Positions 17,175 through 25,741 of a stretch of DNA of 56,941 nucleotides are shown in pieces (position 1 is the first letter of the stretch; every line of letters begins with the position of its first letter). The notes under the pieces are model-generated. The model saw only the letters and a list, made by a program, of their open reading frames with translations. It did not search any database and had not been told where the DNA came from. The position numbers and the translations under genes were made by a program. Source of the DNA: Nitrososphaerota archaeon. GTDB taxonomy: Archaea > Thermoproteota > Nitrososphaeria > Nitrososphaerales > Nitrosopumilaceae. The DNA lies in NCBI GenBank assembly GCA_013287585.1, contig JABDDN010000008.1:1-56941 (forward strand). The letters run 5' to 3'.

Positions 17175-18791
17175 CTATATCGAAAATGGTCCCATCGCCA
17201 AGAACGGAAAGAAGGTAAGAGCTGTTAAAATGAATACCATAACTGTCAACACCCCAACAAAAAGAAATCCTGAAGTTTTGATTGGTTCTACAACTTCTTT
17301 TCTATCTCTTAAGGTAAACGATCCTGCAATTGATAACATCAACCCAATTGGTGCATAACGCCCAAGCAACATGACCAAAGCAGTAGACCAATTCCAAAAT
17401 GGAGTGTTTGCAGATGTGCCAAGATAGTCTGATCCATTATTTGCTGAAGCTGAACTATACTCGTACAAAACTTGCGTAAATGTTGTAGGAGTTGTTTGTT
17501 CCCCGAGAATACTTTGTGCATTATCAGTAGTATATGCAATTACAGATGGAATTAGTATCAACGCTGGATGTATCAGAAATACAAAGGCTGCAAGCCTGAC
17601 GTCTTTGGGATTTATCTTCATGCTCATAAATTCTGGAGTCTTTCCCACCATTAGTCCAACCAAAAAAAGTGTGAGTATGACAAAGATGATCATCATCATC
17701 ATTCCTGTACCATCTGCCCCCGGAATTGCCTGAACAAACATGCCCAAGAAAAATCCAATCACTGCATTTGGTGACATGCCTGAAAGGGAAGCGTTTGCAG
17801 CACCAGTGTTTGATGCTACTGAGGATTCCAAGAAGAGTGTACTGCCAAAGCTTCCAAATCTTGTCTCAAGACCTACTGGGCCGCTCTGTTCTGATAATCC
17901 AAGGGCAAGCATCACACCAAATCCAATCAACATGGTGGCAAGTATGGAAATTCCCCTTCCCTTTCCTAGCAGATGAGCGTATGCTATTGGAAATGACAGC
18001 GGTATGACAAGCATGAGAATGCACTCAAAGACATTTGATACACCAGTTGGATTTTCAAATGGATGGGCAGAGTTTGCTCCAAAAAATCCACCGCCATTGC
18101 TTCCAAGTTCTTTTATTGATTCTAGTGCTGCCACAGGACCTATAGTAATTGTTTGACTACCACCTTGTAGTGTACCCACTGTAATTGTTGAATCTAATGT
18201 TTGAGGAGCTCCAAGGAAAAGTAACAACAAGGCAGAAAAAAATGAAATAGGCAACAAAAGTGTTATAATTATTCTAGTAAAATCAACATAAAAATTTCCC
18301 AGTCCAAATTCTTTTCTGATAAAACCTCTGATAAATGCAAACGCTGCAGATATTCCAGATGCAGGGGCTACAAACATCATAAAGATCAGCCCAACCATCT
18401 GTGAAAAAATTGATAGCTGTTGATCACCAGCATAATGCTGAAGATCAGTATTTGTGACAAACGAGACAGCAGTATGAAACGCAAGATCAAATGATAGGCC
18501 TGGTTTTGGAGAAAGTGGAAGACTGTTCTGATATATTAGAATCACTATCAGAAAGCCAGCTGCTATAACATTAGTTACTATTAGGGCTAGGAAATATTGT
18601 TTCCATGTCATCTGCTCGTATCTATCTATACCAATTATCTTGTAGAATCCATTCTCTACCCTACCCAATGTTTTTTCCAATGGCCTCTTTTCGTATACAA
18701 TCATTCTTGCTATATATCGACCAAAAATTATGGCCAGCCCAAGAGAACCTACCAGTACAGCTAAAAGTATTACAATTTCCACATAGGTCAC
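17175..18791 (-). CDS. kdpA: potassium-transporting ATPase subunit A
   Basis: 538 residues with ten predicted membrane helices. The four filter loops of the superfamily of K+ transporters are visible: VTNTDLQHYAGD, GSNGGGFFGANSAHPFENP, ETRFGSFGSTLF and GSDYLGTSANTPFWN. They match E. coli KdpA regions at the K+ selectivity filter. First gene of the operon and divergent from an Lrp-like regulator gene, with two short palindromes in the 158-bp gap, so expression is probably controlled there. It would let the cell take up K+ at very low external concentration or at low pH. Confidence 0.95.
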   Translation of the reverse strand: MTYVEIVILLAVLVGSLGLAIIFGRYIARMIVYEKRPLEKTLGRVENGFYKIIGIDRYEQMTWKQYFLALIVTNVIAAGFLIVILIYQNSLPLSPKPGLSFDLAFHTAVSFVTNTDLQHYAGDQQLSIFSQMVGLIFMMFVAPASGISAAFAFIRGFIRKEFGLGNFYVDFTRIIITLLLPISFFSALLLLFLGAPQTLDSTITVGTLQGGSQTITIGPVAALESIKELGSNGGGFFGANSAHPFENPTGVSNVFECILMLVIPLSFPIAYAHLLGKGRGISILATMLIGFGVMLALGLSEQSGPVGLETRFGSFGSTLFLESSVASNTGAANASLSGMSPNAVIGFFLGMFVQAIPGADGTGMMMMIIFVILTLFLVGLMVGKTPEFMSMKINPKDVRLAAFVFLIHPALILIPSVIAYTTDNAQSILGEQTTPTTFTQVLYEYSSASANNGSDYLGTSANTPFWNWSTALVMLLGRYAPIGLMLSIAGSFTLRDRKEVVEPIKTSGFLFVGVLTVMVFILTALTFFPFLAMGPFSI

Positions 18792-18903
18792 TTATGTCCT
18801 TTGTTTAGAATACATGGTTTGTACAAGCATAGCTAGTGCATTTGCTAAACATGCGGAATTTGCGTTTGTGACCATGTTAATCTAGACCTACACCAAGATG
18901 CAT

Positions 18904-18917
18904 GAATATAGATATTC
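18904..18917. promoter_or_regulatory. palindrome in the kdpA/lrp divergent promoter
   Basis: GAATAT-AG-ATATTC, a perfect 6-bp inverted repeat with 2-nt spacer. Its size and AT-rich character fit Lrp/AsnC binding sites. It lies 3 nt from a second palindrome (18920-18932). Confidence 0.5.
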
Positions 18918-18919
18918 TT

Positions 18920-18932
18920 GCTATTAGATAGC
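18920..18932. promoter_or_regulatory. second palindrome in the kdpA/lrp gap
   Basis: GCTAT-TAG-ATAGC, a perfect 5-bp inverted repeat with 3-nt spacer, adjacent to 18904-18917 and 18-45 nt before the two possible starts of the regulator gene. Confidence 0.45.
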
Positions 18933-18949
18933 ACTAAGAAAATGTTAAT

Positions 18950-19483
18950 ATGATATTAAATAGCAGAAGATTTGCTATGAAGGAACCAGTCTTTGTGCCT
19001 GACGAGTTAGATCTAATGATATTGGAATACATGGCAAGAGACGCAAGCATGCAGTTCAAGAAATTAGCAGAGATTCTCAAAGTTGATCAGCGTACGATAG
19101 CAAAAAGAATAAGCATCATGAAAGAGAGTGGAGTCTTCATACACAAGGTAGAACTTGACTGGTCAAGACTTGGAATTGGGATCTCTGCGTATGTAGGAGC
19201 TGAGACTGGACTTGGAGAGGAGGATGTTAAAAAAATGCACGACTATGTTAGAAAAGAACCACGTATCATAGAAGCATATTCTACAATTGGAGACCAAGAA
19301 TATTTTTTCAAGGTAATGGAAACTGATTTGCAAAGCTTAAGGGAAGAAGTCATGACTCGCTTTGAGCCAATCACTGCAAAGCTTACAAGCTCAATAATTT
19401 CATCACAAATAAAACGGCAAGATGATGTTGCACTCTTGCGTTTTCTTAGACAACGAAGTTTTTCTCAAAAAACACGTAGATAA
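18950..19483 (+). CDS. Lrp/AsnC-type transcriptional regulator, candidate kdp regulator
   Basis: 177 residues; an internal ATG at 18977 (MKEPVFVPDELDL) may be the true start. Residues 18-70 form a winged HTH (DELDLMILEYMARDASMQFKKLAEIL...DQRTIAKRISIMKESG), as in Lrp-like proteins. Residues 75-160 fit the RAM ligand or dimer domain (GIGISAYVGAETG, RIIEAYSTIGDQEYFFKV). Divergent from kdpA, sharing two palindromes, and no KdpDE two-component system is nearby, so a role in kdp control is a reasonable inference. Ligand unknown. Confidence 0.85.
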   Translation: MILNSRRFAMKEPVFVPDELDLMILEYMARDASMQFKKLAEILKVDQRTIAKRISIMKESGVFIHKVELDWSRLGIGISAYVGAETGLGEEDVKKMHDYVRKEPRIIEAYSTIGDQEYFFKVMETDLQSLREEVMTRFEPITAKLTSSIISSQIKRQDDVALLRFLRQRSFSQKTRR

Positions 19484-19550
19484 AAAAGTGTTTAAGAATG
19501 ATTAATAATATCAAATGCGTCATTTAACAAAACTGAAAGATGTAAGAGTT

Positions 19551-21014
19551 TCAACCTGGAATGGGATTGGTTTTTGCTCCCATCTTTTTTCGCAAGGCAA
19601 TTGCAAGAAAAACTGAAACTATAGATAACAATGCAGCAGTTAGAAATATCTGATCGTATGCTTGCGCAGACGGAAAGCTGCCAGAAAGTTTTGGTATCGT
19701 ACCACGATACATTTGCTGAAACATGCCAGCAAGTGAAGGCCCAAACGACTGCCCTACGAGCATCAACAGCACAGTCATGCCAAGAGATATTCCCTGCACC
19801 TTTTGCGGCGATGACATCAAAACTATGTTAAAGCACCCTACAATCGCAAATGACAACCCCACAGAAATTATTGCCAATGTGACAGATATGGTATATTCGG
19901 TAAAGTGAAATGCCAGTATGCTAAAAAATCCAACTGCACAAATTATTGTTCCAAGTGCTGTGAGGTTGAAATTGCCCACTCTTGAGAGGAAAAAGCCACC
20001 TGCCGCAGATACTACAAGGGAGACAATCATGAACGGCAGCTGGACTGTCGCTATTGTTATTACATCGCCACCAAAGCCAAGAGGTTTTGGGCTGCGTATC
20101 AGTATGGGAATTGTCTGGTATACCATGAATGTAGAAACTCCAACTATAATCAAGATAATATTTGATGGCAAGAGCACCTTGTCTGAAAGCACTTTGAGAT
20201 CAATTAGAGGGTGAGCTACTCTTTTTTCAAGACTTGCAAAAATTATCAACGATATGACAGATCCTGCAAAAAATCCCAGAGAATCTAGATTCCCAGAACC
20301 AATCTCTTGAAGAAAAGATATGCCCATCAACAACAAAATTACCGTAGAAGACAACGCCAGAGTGCCCTTGACATCTATTCCCATTGTCATATCATCTTGT
20401 TCTGTTTTTTTTATTTTGATGAATCTGTTCATTATAAAGGCCAATCCTATCGCAATAGGAAATACAGAAAAGAAAGTTGCATGCCAGCCATAATCAGAAA
20501 TTATTTTTGCACCAGCTATCAAACCTATTACAGAGCCGCCAAAAAATGTCGAAGTAAATATTCCTTGAGCCATTCCAAGCTTTTGAATTGGAAAGATATC
20601 ACGTACTATACCAAATGCGATTGGGAACATCGATATCCCTACACCTTGTGCAATCCTTGCAGCTAACAAAAAAGGCAATGAATTTGCAAATCCTCCAGCC
20701 AAAATTCCTGCAGAATATATCATCATCACAATTAGGAGTATCTTCTTTTTGCCATAGATGTCTGAAAGTTTGCCTGCAATAGGCGTCATTACTGCTCCTG
20801 CTATCAAATACGAAGAAAGAATCCAAGACGATGTGTTATATGAGATGCCAAAATCTTTGATAAAATCAGGAATAGCTGGTAGAACCATCGTTTCTCCATA
20901 CATGGTAACAAGAGCAAGTCCGCATATGATGGAAAGTGCAAGCCATGCAGAAGACGAAACTGGGATCACAGAATTATTCTTGCTTGGCTCTGAATCATCT
21001 TGATTTTCTTTCAT
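19551..21014 (-). CDS. MFS drug/solute exporter, DHA2 (EmrB-like) type
   Basis: 487 residues with about 14 hydrophobic segments, the DHA2 layout. It has the family loop GKLSDIYGKKKILL after helix 2, and a helix-5 region starting FTSTFFGGSVIG. Probably a proton-driven exporter of hydrophobic or cationic compounds. Its start is preceded at 25-44 nt by the recurrent box TTTATCAGCAAGCTCTAAAA (reverse strand) that also precedes several genes around 48.6-53 kb, which suggests shared promoter architecture. Substrate unknown. Confidence 0.87.
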   Translation of the reverse strand: MKENQDDSEPSKNNSVIPVSSSAWLALSIICGLALVTMYGETMVLPAIPDFIKDFGISYNTSSWILSSYLIAGAVMTPIAGKLSDIYGKKKILLIVMMIYSAGILAGGFANSLPFLLAARIAQGVGISMFPIAFGIVRDIFPIQKLGMAQGIFTSTFFGGSVIGLIAGAKIISDYGWHATFFSVFPIAIGLAFIMNRFIKIKKTEQDDMTMGIDVKGTLALSSTVILLLMGISFLQEIGSGNLDSLGFFAGSVISLIIFASLEKRVAHPLIDLKVLSDKVLLPSNIILIIVGVSTFMVYQTIPILIRSPKPLGFGGDVITIATVQLPFMIVSLVVSAAGGFFLSRVGNFNLTALGTIICAVGFFSILAFHFTEYTISVTLAIISVGLSFAIVGCFNIVLMSSPQKVQGISLGMTVLLMLVGQSFGPSLAGMFQQMYRGTIPKLSGSFPSAQAYDQIFLTAALLSIVSVFLAIALRKKMGAKTNPIPG

Positions 21015-21038
21015 TATTTTTATCTAGAGATTGTTGTA

Positions 21039-21058
21039 CTTTTAGAGCTTGCTGATAA
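21039..21058 (-). promoter_or_regulatory. recurrent upstream box, MFS gene copy
   Basis: Reverse-strand ATTTATCAGCAAGCTCTAAAA ends 25 nt before the ATG at 21014. The same box with the same spacing occurs at 48686-48705, 51380-51398, 51918-51937 and 53096-53115. Confidence 0.5.
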
Positions 21059-21060
21059 AT

Positions 21061-21090
21061 TGAGGGTTTAGAACTGGTAAGACTTGATCG
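21061..21090 (+). repeat. dispersed hairpin element, right part
   Basis: GGGTTTAGAACTGGTAAGACTTGATCG, the same variant as at 53117-53146 (GGTTTGGAACTGGTAAGACCTGCTAC), continuous with the box at 21039-21058. Confidence 0.5.
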
Positions 21091-21093
21091 CGT

Positions 21094-21699
21094 TTACGCT
21101 GAAAGTAACTCTACAGCTTTGCTTGTCAGCTTGTTATTTTTTGTCACATAACCATTACTTTTTAGAGTGTCTATTTCTTTTTCCATGTCTTTGTTTTCCA
21201 TGTTGTTTTGTTTTGCAATATCTTTTGATTTGTTATATCCTTGTTGAAATGATTTTAAAACCATGTACTGAATTTTGGTAATGTCAGAAGGAAGTTTTTC
21301 TGGAATGCTGCCAATAGATGGAGATTGTAAATGGGATGGCAAATTCATGCCAAAGGATTTCATCATATCTGCGGGGTTTATTTTAGCAGAACTAGAATTT
21401 GTCATGGATTGGACCTTTCCTAGAATCTTTGAGAGTATCATCCAGACAAAAAAACCTGAACCGCCTCCTGCCAATAACGGAAGATAACGGCCTATCGGAA
21501 GAATTGAAGATATTGAATCTGTTGCCTGACCGCTTATACTTCCAAAGAGACTCTGAAACGGAATAAAGGATTGCATGGCACCTGTTGGCAAAATTCCTGC
21601 AGGGGTTAGGAAGCTTGACATTGTAAAAAGTGATATTGCACCAGTTGCAAGACTAAGAACTGCTCTTAAAATTCCAAATGCAATAGTCTTTCCAGCCAT
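21094..21699 (-). CDS. membrane protein with C-terminal winged-helix-like region
   Basis: 201 residues. Hydrophobic segments at about 5-30 and 65-90 (LLAGGGSGFFVWMIL) suggest two or three membrane helices. The last 65 residues are soluble and look like a winged helix (ITKIQYMVLKSFQQGYNKSKDIAKQNNMENKDMEKEI... LKSNGYVTKNNKLTSKA). Membrane-tethered HTH proteins of this kind occur in thaumarchaea and could act as one-component regulators, but no family name can be given and the HTH call is by pattern only. An 18-residue low-complexity Ser/Gly linker is absent; the middle is Pro/Ser rich. Confidence 0.6.
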   Translation of the reverse strand: MAGKTIAFGILRAVLSLATGAISLFTMSSFLTPAGILPTGAMQSFIPFQSLFGSISGQATDSISSILPIGRYLPLLAGGGSGFFVWMILSKILGKVQSMTNSSSAKINPADMMKSFGMNLPSHLQSPSIGSIPEKLPSDITKIQYMVLKSFQQGYNKSKDIAKQNNMENKDMEKEIDTLKSNGYVTKNNKLTSKAVELLSA

Positions 21700-21812
21700 G
21701 TCTTCTATGTATGATTGTCTCAGTTAAATGTTCGTAACAGTGATTTAAAGTAAAAATTTTTATTTTTTGATTTGTTTGAACAGATTTTCTTGGTTGTAGA
21801 CCCTAAAAGACT

Positions 21813-21857
21813 CGACACAACGTGTCGTATTTCGTAATCTCTATACAGACTACGAAA
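21813..21857. promoter_or_regulatory. pair of inverted repeats between two reverse-strand genes
   Basis: CGACAC-AAC-GTGTCG (21813-21827), then TTTCGTA (21830-21836) and TACGAAA (21851-21857). They lie just after the DUF2061 stop and about 115 nt upstream of the next start. Could be a terminator-type RNA hairpin pair or an operator. Confidence 0.35.
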
Positions 21858-21864
21858 ATTCAAT

Positions 21865-22125
21865 TTATTTCATTAAATCATTTTGACTGAAATCCGATTT
21901 AGAACTATCTTTTTTCATTGGGTCCCACTTTATTCTGACCCATATTCTTTCGTGAATGTAATAAGCTGCTGTAGCTGCAACATTAAAGATTATAGATGAC
22001 AAGGTGGTTTGTGAAACATTCTGGGTGGCATTCCAGAATACCATGGTAGAAATAATAACTATTATTATGCGAAAACTTATTGTTTTAACCAGAGTTCTTG
22101 CTTTGCTTTCCATATTTTCCATCAC
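21865..22125 (-). CDS. DUF2061 small membrane protein
   Basis: 86 residues; a second start at MENMES is possible. The sequence ESKARTLVKTISFRIIIVIISTMVFW...NAAATAAYYIHERIW fits the DUF2061 family: KSxxKxxxxRxxxxxxxxxxxxxxTG..., then a second helix ending YYxHERxW. Two membrane helices and a polar tail. The family function is unknown; it occurs alone or fused in many bacteria and archaea. Confidence 0.8.
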   Translation of the reverse strand: MMENMESKARTLVKTISFRIIIVIISTMVFWNATQNVSQTTLSSIIFNVAATAAYYIHERIWVRIKWDPMKKDSSKSDFSQNDLMK

Positions 22126-22217
22126 AAATTTACAATTAATAATAATCGTATGTATTATGAAAAGACAGCATTCTAAATTTTGTCCTGTAAAATATGATCA
22201 TTTAGGATACGCTAAAA

Positions 22218-22979
22218 TTATACTTCACCAAAATGGCGTAAATCAGGGGATCTGGCAGATTCTTTTTTCCACAACTTTCTGTCTTTGAGACATCGTGTCT
22301 GCTCCTCATTTATTGGGACATCATGCTCAATAAATACTGGAATCTCTTTTACCCCTAATTCATCTGCTGCAACAGCCCTGTGCCTTCCGTCGTGATAGAC
22401 AAACTGGCATTTGATCAAATCTAATTTTAGAAATGGTGCATCCTGTGGTTTACATTTTAGAATTCTTTTTTGTTTGTGTTTTACGATAAGTTCGGTAGTA
22501 CCTACTTCATCTTCTGATCTTTTTTCAACAAGCTCTCCTGCAAATGCATAATTAAGAAATTCTGAAGGCTTCATTGTGATATAAAGTAGTCTGCCTGCTC
22601 CCGCATCTTTTGGAAAATTGGCATGAAAACCACCAGTTCTACTTCCCTCTTCGATAAAAAATTCTGGATTCTTTTTTATTGCAGGAACCGGAATGTTTGG
22701 AGTCCATACTGGATGATGTCTTGTTTTTTTCTTTGAACACTTGCAGTCAAGTCTTCTCTGAAACATATCCGTAATTGAAGCAGGTGCATATTCCAATGTT
22801 CTTACCATGCGCTCTGCCTCTTTTCTAGACGGAATTCTAAGAAGGTATTTTTTTGCAGACATGCCATATTCTTTTTTGTAAATCTTATCCATTACACCAA
22901 GCAACTTGCAATTATTCAAACGATTGATAAAATCATCGTGTTTGTCTGTTGTCTTTGTACCCTTTGTTATTTTATTCAT
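22218..22979 (-). CDS. ParB/Srx-fold-like protein
   Basis: The frame extends to 23165, but the upstream 62 codons have poor coding character and overlap a divergent gene, so I start at ATG 22979 (253 residues). The C-terminal part contains LDLIKCQFVYHDGRHRAVAADELG and EIPVFIEHD, the DGRHR signature of ParB/sulfiredoxin-like folds that bind nucleotides. Before it lies a region with a Cys pair (DCKCSKKK) and a GSRTGGFHANFPKD loop. Such stand-alone proteins may be CTPases or nucleases or bind DNA; nothing decides here. It follows DUF2061 head to tail only loosely (92 bp). Confidence 0.65.
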   Translation of the reverse strand: MNKITKGTKTTDKHDDFINRLNNCKLLGVMDKIYKKEYGMSAKKYLLRIPSRKEAERMVRTLEYAPASITDMFQRRLDCKCSKKKTRHHPVWTPNIPVPAIKKNPEFFIEEGSRTGGFHANFPKDAGAGRLLYITMKPSEFLNYAFAGELVEKRSEDEVGTTELIVKHKQKRILKCKPQDAPFLKLDLIKCQFVYHDGRHRAVAADELGVKEIPVFIEHDVPINEEQTRCLKDRKLWKKESARSPDLRHFGEV

Positions 22980-23071
22980 GTAACATTTTACTACTTGACT
23001 AGTTTTATTGGTTTTCCAATTAAATCCAGATAGAGATTTGGTTAAATCAAAGTGAGATGATATTGATTTAG

Positions 23072-23374
23072 TTGAAATTCGAAGATCTTTGGGAAATACT
23101 AGTAAAGGGTTTGTCCGAGGCAAAACAATTCCAGTCACTATCACAAACGGGCGAATTTCATGCAAAGTATTCTGGTGGTAGAATTCACATCACTACTAAT
23201 ACTTCTGTTTGGATAATTGAAAGATTTGACATGCACAAGATTTGGAACAAGGCGCTAATAGTTGATGAGAATCTAAGATACAAGCATTTTAGTTATACAC
23301 AGGAAAACATTCGAACCTTGTCATTTATTTTAGCATTGATGCGAGATTTTGTAGGCCAGAATAAAATGGAATGA
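23072..23374 (+). CDS. hypothetical 100-residue protein
   Basis: Starts at TTG 23072, directly after an in-frame stop, so no longer version exists. The product (KFEDLWEILVKGLSEAKQF...GGRIHITTNTSVWIIERF...QENIRTLSFILALMRDF) has balanced composition, amphipathic helices at both ends and a beta region between, which argues for real coding. No family recognised. Divergent from the ParB-like gene across 92 bp, and convergent (2 bp apart) with the helicase gene. Confidence 0.6.
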   Translation: MKFEDLWEILVKGLSEAKQFQSLSQTGEFHAKYSGGRIHITTNTSVWIIERFDMHKIWNKALIVDENLRYKHFSYTQENIRTLSFILALMRDFVGQNKME

Positions 23375-23376
23375 TA

Positions 23377-25065
23377 TCATTTCCATCCTAAAACATCATA
23401 GTATGCTTTTGGAACCATAGTTTTGTACTGATTCAATATAGTTAAAGCAGCAGAATCAAGAACATATGTTACTGCCCAATCATCTTCACTCCTAATAGAG
23501 CGTCCAAATCCTTGTAATAATTTCATTATGGTCTGAGCTTTATACCATAATGGAAATTTTTGCATCTTGGTCTTCACTCTTTTATCACTCAAGTTGGGAT
23601 ACGGAGTCTTGGCTATGATTTGAAATCTAGATAAATCATCTTTCAAATCCACCCCTTCCCATAACGAAGATGAAAGCAGGACGCCGTCACTATCCTCTGA
23701 ATGTTCTTTTAATATCTGGTCTTGGGTCTTTCCATTTTGATTGCTAGTATGACATATTCTAATTCTCTTTTTATTTTGAGGAGAAATCTGATTAATTATA
23801 TTATAACATCTGATTTTTGAAGAAGTTAGTATCAAGCCTTTTTGATCAGAATGTTTTGTTAATATCTCATCAATCTTTTTTGATACTGCCATTTCATCAT
23901 CTAAATTTGATTTTAAGCTTAGTTGACTTATATTTAGGAAATTTATTTTTCTGTTTTCAAGTGAAAATGGCGATGTGGGTGCATCTATGAAAGCTACTTC
24001 ACTTTGTTTTATACCAGTATTTTCACAAAAGCTTTCTTTATCAATTGTTGCTGACATGAAGATTCTATTTTTGATATCAAAATAGGATTCAACATATTTT
24101 GAAATGTCTAAGGGTTTAATTGAGATTGATTTGAAAATTTCATTTTGATCGTTTTGTGGTTCATTGATTACAAAGTTATCCTTATTTGAAAGAATTTCAA
24201 CACGTGCATCTGCCATGCGATTGTACTTTTCCTCTAATTTTTTAATTCGCTCATAATCAGAGGCAGCGTGTAGGGTCGTATTTTGTTCCATGTCTTTTAA
24301 TTGCTTAGAATATGACTCTGCAAGATCGTCAAGGAGTTTTATTATTAGATCAATATCGCTCAAATCATAATGTTCTAGATTTATACCACATTCTTCAATA
24401 TGCTTACTTGAAATATCAATTCCGATAAATTGAATTATCTGGTCTTCAATTTTGTGAGCCTCATCAAAAATGGCAATGGGTCTGTCGATATAATCTGAGA
24501 ATGTATTTTTATTAAATTTCATTAGTTGAAAATATGATGAATAATTCCATACGGAATGATCAGAAATAAGACCCAGAAATTTTTGCACATAATATTGACA
24601 TTTATTCTCGATAGGTATGTTATCTGCAAAATCAGTTATTTTTGGTTTAAATTTACATATTTCTTTAATTTTCTTTTTATTTTTTGTGACCGTTTCCTCA
24701 CACAATCCCTTCTCACAAGTTAATTCTCGCTTCACTGCTGTTTGAAAATCATTTTCATTGATTTTTTCATGTTCCATAAGCTTCAGGCAGGGAAAATTGG
24801 ATTTTCCCTTGACAGGTTTAATGAAAGACAGTTCTTGGGAGTATTGATCCTGCAAATGTTTTGAAGCTGTAACAATAAATGAGCGCCCAAAATATTTTGC
24901 CACAGTTGCAGCTACAAGTGATTTACCTACTCCTGTGGGAGCAGAAAGAATTATTGTCTTGTAGCCAGATGCAATTTTTGATTCAATATCTTCCAAGATT
25001 TTTTTCTGTAAGAGTCTGGCTTGAAAATTTTCTGGAAAATATGTTAGAATATTTGGCATTTGCAA
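23377..25065 (-). CDS. XPD/DinG-family superfamily 2 helicase
   Basis: 562 residues. Walker A is SAPTGVGKS at 41-49 and the DEAH box at 201-204 (IFDEAHKIED). Between them are cysteines 93, 117, 122, 137 and 156, which can ligate the 4Fe-4S cluster of the XPD/FancJ/DinG group. Motif VI is LLQGFGRSIRSEDDWA near the C-terminus. Predicted 5'-3' DNA helicase acting in repair or transcription-linked unwinding. Shorter than canonical archaeal XPD (about 600-640 residues), and the Arch domain may be reduced. It could be a DinG-like paralogue with the main XPD elsewhere. Confidence 0.88.
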   Translation of the reverse strand: MQMPNILTYFPENFQARLLQKKILEDIESKIASGYKTIILSAPTGVGKSLVAATVAKYFGRSFIVTASKHLQDQYSQELSFIKPVKGKSNFPCLKLMEHEKINENDFQTAVKRELTCEKGLCEETVTKNKKKIKEICKFKPKITDFADNIPIENKCQYYVQKFLGLISDHSVWNYSSYFQLMKFNKNTFSDYIDRPIAIFDEAHKIEDQIIQFIGIDISSKHIEECGINLEHYDLSDIDLIIKLLDDLAESYSKQLKDMEQNTTLHAASDYERIKKLEEKYNRMADARVEILSNKDNFVINEPQNDQNEIFKSISIKPLDISKYVESYFDIKNRIFMSATIDKESFCENTGIKQSEVAFIDAPTSPFSLENRKINFLNISQLSLKSNLDDEMAVSKKIDEILTKHSDQKGLILTSSKIRCYNIINQISPQNKKRIRICHTSNQNGKTQDQILKEHSEDSDGVLLSSSLWEGVDLKDDLSRFQIIAKTPYPNLSDKRVKTKMQKFPLWYKAQTIMKLLQGFGRSIRSEDDWAVTYVLDSAALTILNQYKTMVPKAYYDVLGWK

Positions 25066-25175
25066 TTTTTTCGCTGTTCATACTTCCTATAAAACTATCA
25101 AATATCAGATAAGAAGAATAAGATCTCAAATATTCGGACATAGAAATTGTAAAATTTTTGGAACGTGTTTTACTA

Positions 25176-25337
25176 TCATGAAACGCTTCTTTCTATTCTT
25201 TGGTCTCCTTCACCTGTATAGTAGGCCTCATGACCAGTATTTTCAAAATGCGATGTGAAATTGATATCTAATTCATCTAATGTGTTTCCCCTCACTTGAA
25301 ATTCACATATAATGCAAGTTCCTCGCATTTCTCCCAT
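25176..25337 (-). CDS. small CxxC/HxxxxxH zinc-finger protein
   Basis: A 53-codon reverse-strand frame, ATG at 25337. The product reads MGEMRGTCIICEFQVRG...DINFTSHFENTGHEAYYTGEG. CIIC and HFENTGH (H-x5-H) separated by 18 residues fit a loose C2H2 zinc finger. Thaumarchaea carry many such microproteins, whose roles are mostly unknown. It fills most of the 372-bp gap between the helicase and the next forward gene. Confidence 0.6.
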   Translation of the reverse strand: MGEMRGTCIICEFQVRGNTLDELDINFTSHFENTGHEAYYTGEGDQRIERSVS

Positions 25338-25436
25338 GCTGTTTTCATATAATGTACTTGTTATTATTTATCACGAATTTGTTTTTTAATTTCCTAATTT
25401 GGAAGACCAAACTTAAATTCAATAATGATTTAGATT

Positions 25437-25664
25437 TTGTGGGGGAATGATAAATTGGTTGGGGCCATATCTGAACTAATTAGGGAAAATTGGGGCAAAA
25501 TAGGACTAGAAAAAATAGAAAAAAGATTGTTTGAACGACATGAATTATCGCTGGAACATTGTCTTTTTGAGTTTGAAAAAGTAGACGAGGTTATTCGTGA
25601 ATTTGTGGGATATAGAGTAGATGGATTAGAGCAAAGATTCCTTGAAACATGGTCAAGAAAATAA
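25437..25664 (+). CDS. hypothetical 75-residue protein
   Basis: Starts at TTG 25437 (TTG TGG GGG AAT). The product is helix-rich and acidic/basic balanced (LVGAISELIRENWGKIGLEKIEKRLFERHELSLEHCLFEFEKVDEVIREF...ETWSRK) with an HTH-like spacing (GLEKIEKRLFERHELSLEH), though no wing. Composition suggests a real cytoplasmic protein. Function unknown. Confidence 0.6.
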   Translation: MWGNDKLVGAISELIRENWGKIGLEKIEKRLFERHELSLEHCLFEFEKVDEVIREFVGYRVDGLEQRFLETWSRK

Positions 25665-25741
25665 TTATGAACAATATCGTATCCTCAAATCTAGTACAAA
25701 AAAACATCTCAATTTTGGATTGGTTTAAGGTATATGATAAA

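Noticed and set aside
22980-23165. N-terminal extension of the ParB-like gene
   Set aside because: The extra 62 codons lack coding character and overlap the start of the divergent gene at 23072; ATG 22979 is a better start.
25190-25270. Forward frame starting ATGAAACGCTTCTTTC
   Set aside because: Stops after about 27 codons and lies opposite the zinc-finger-like frame, which has better coding character.
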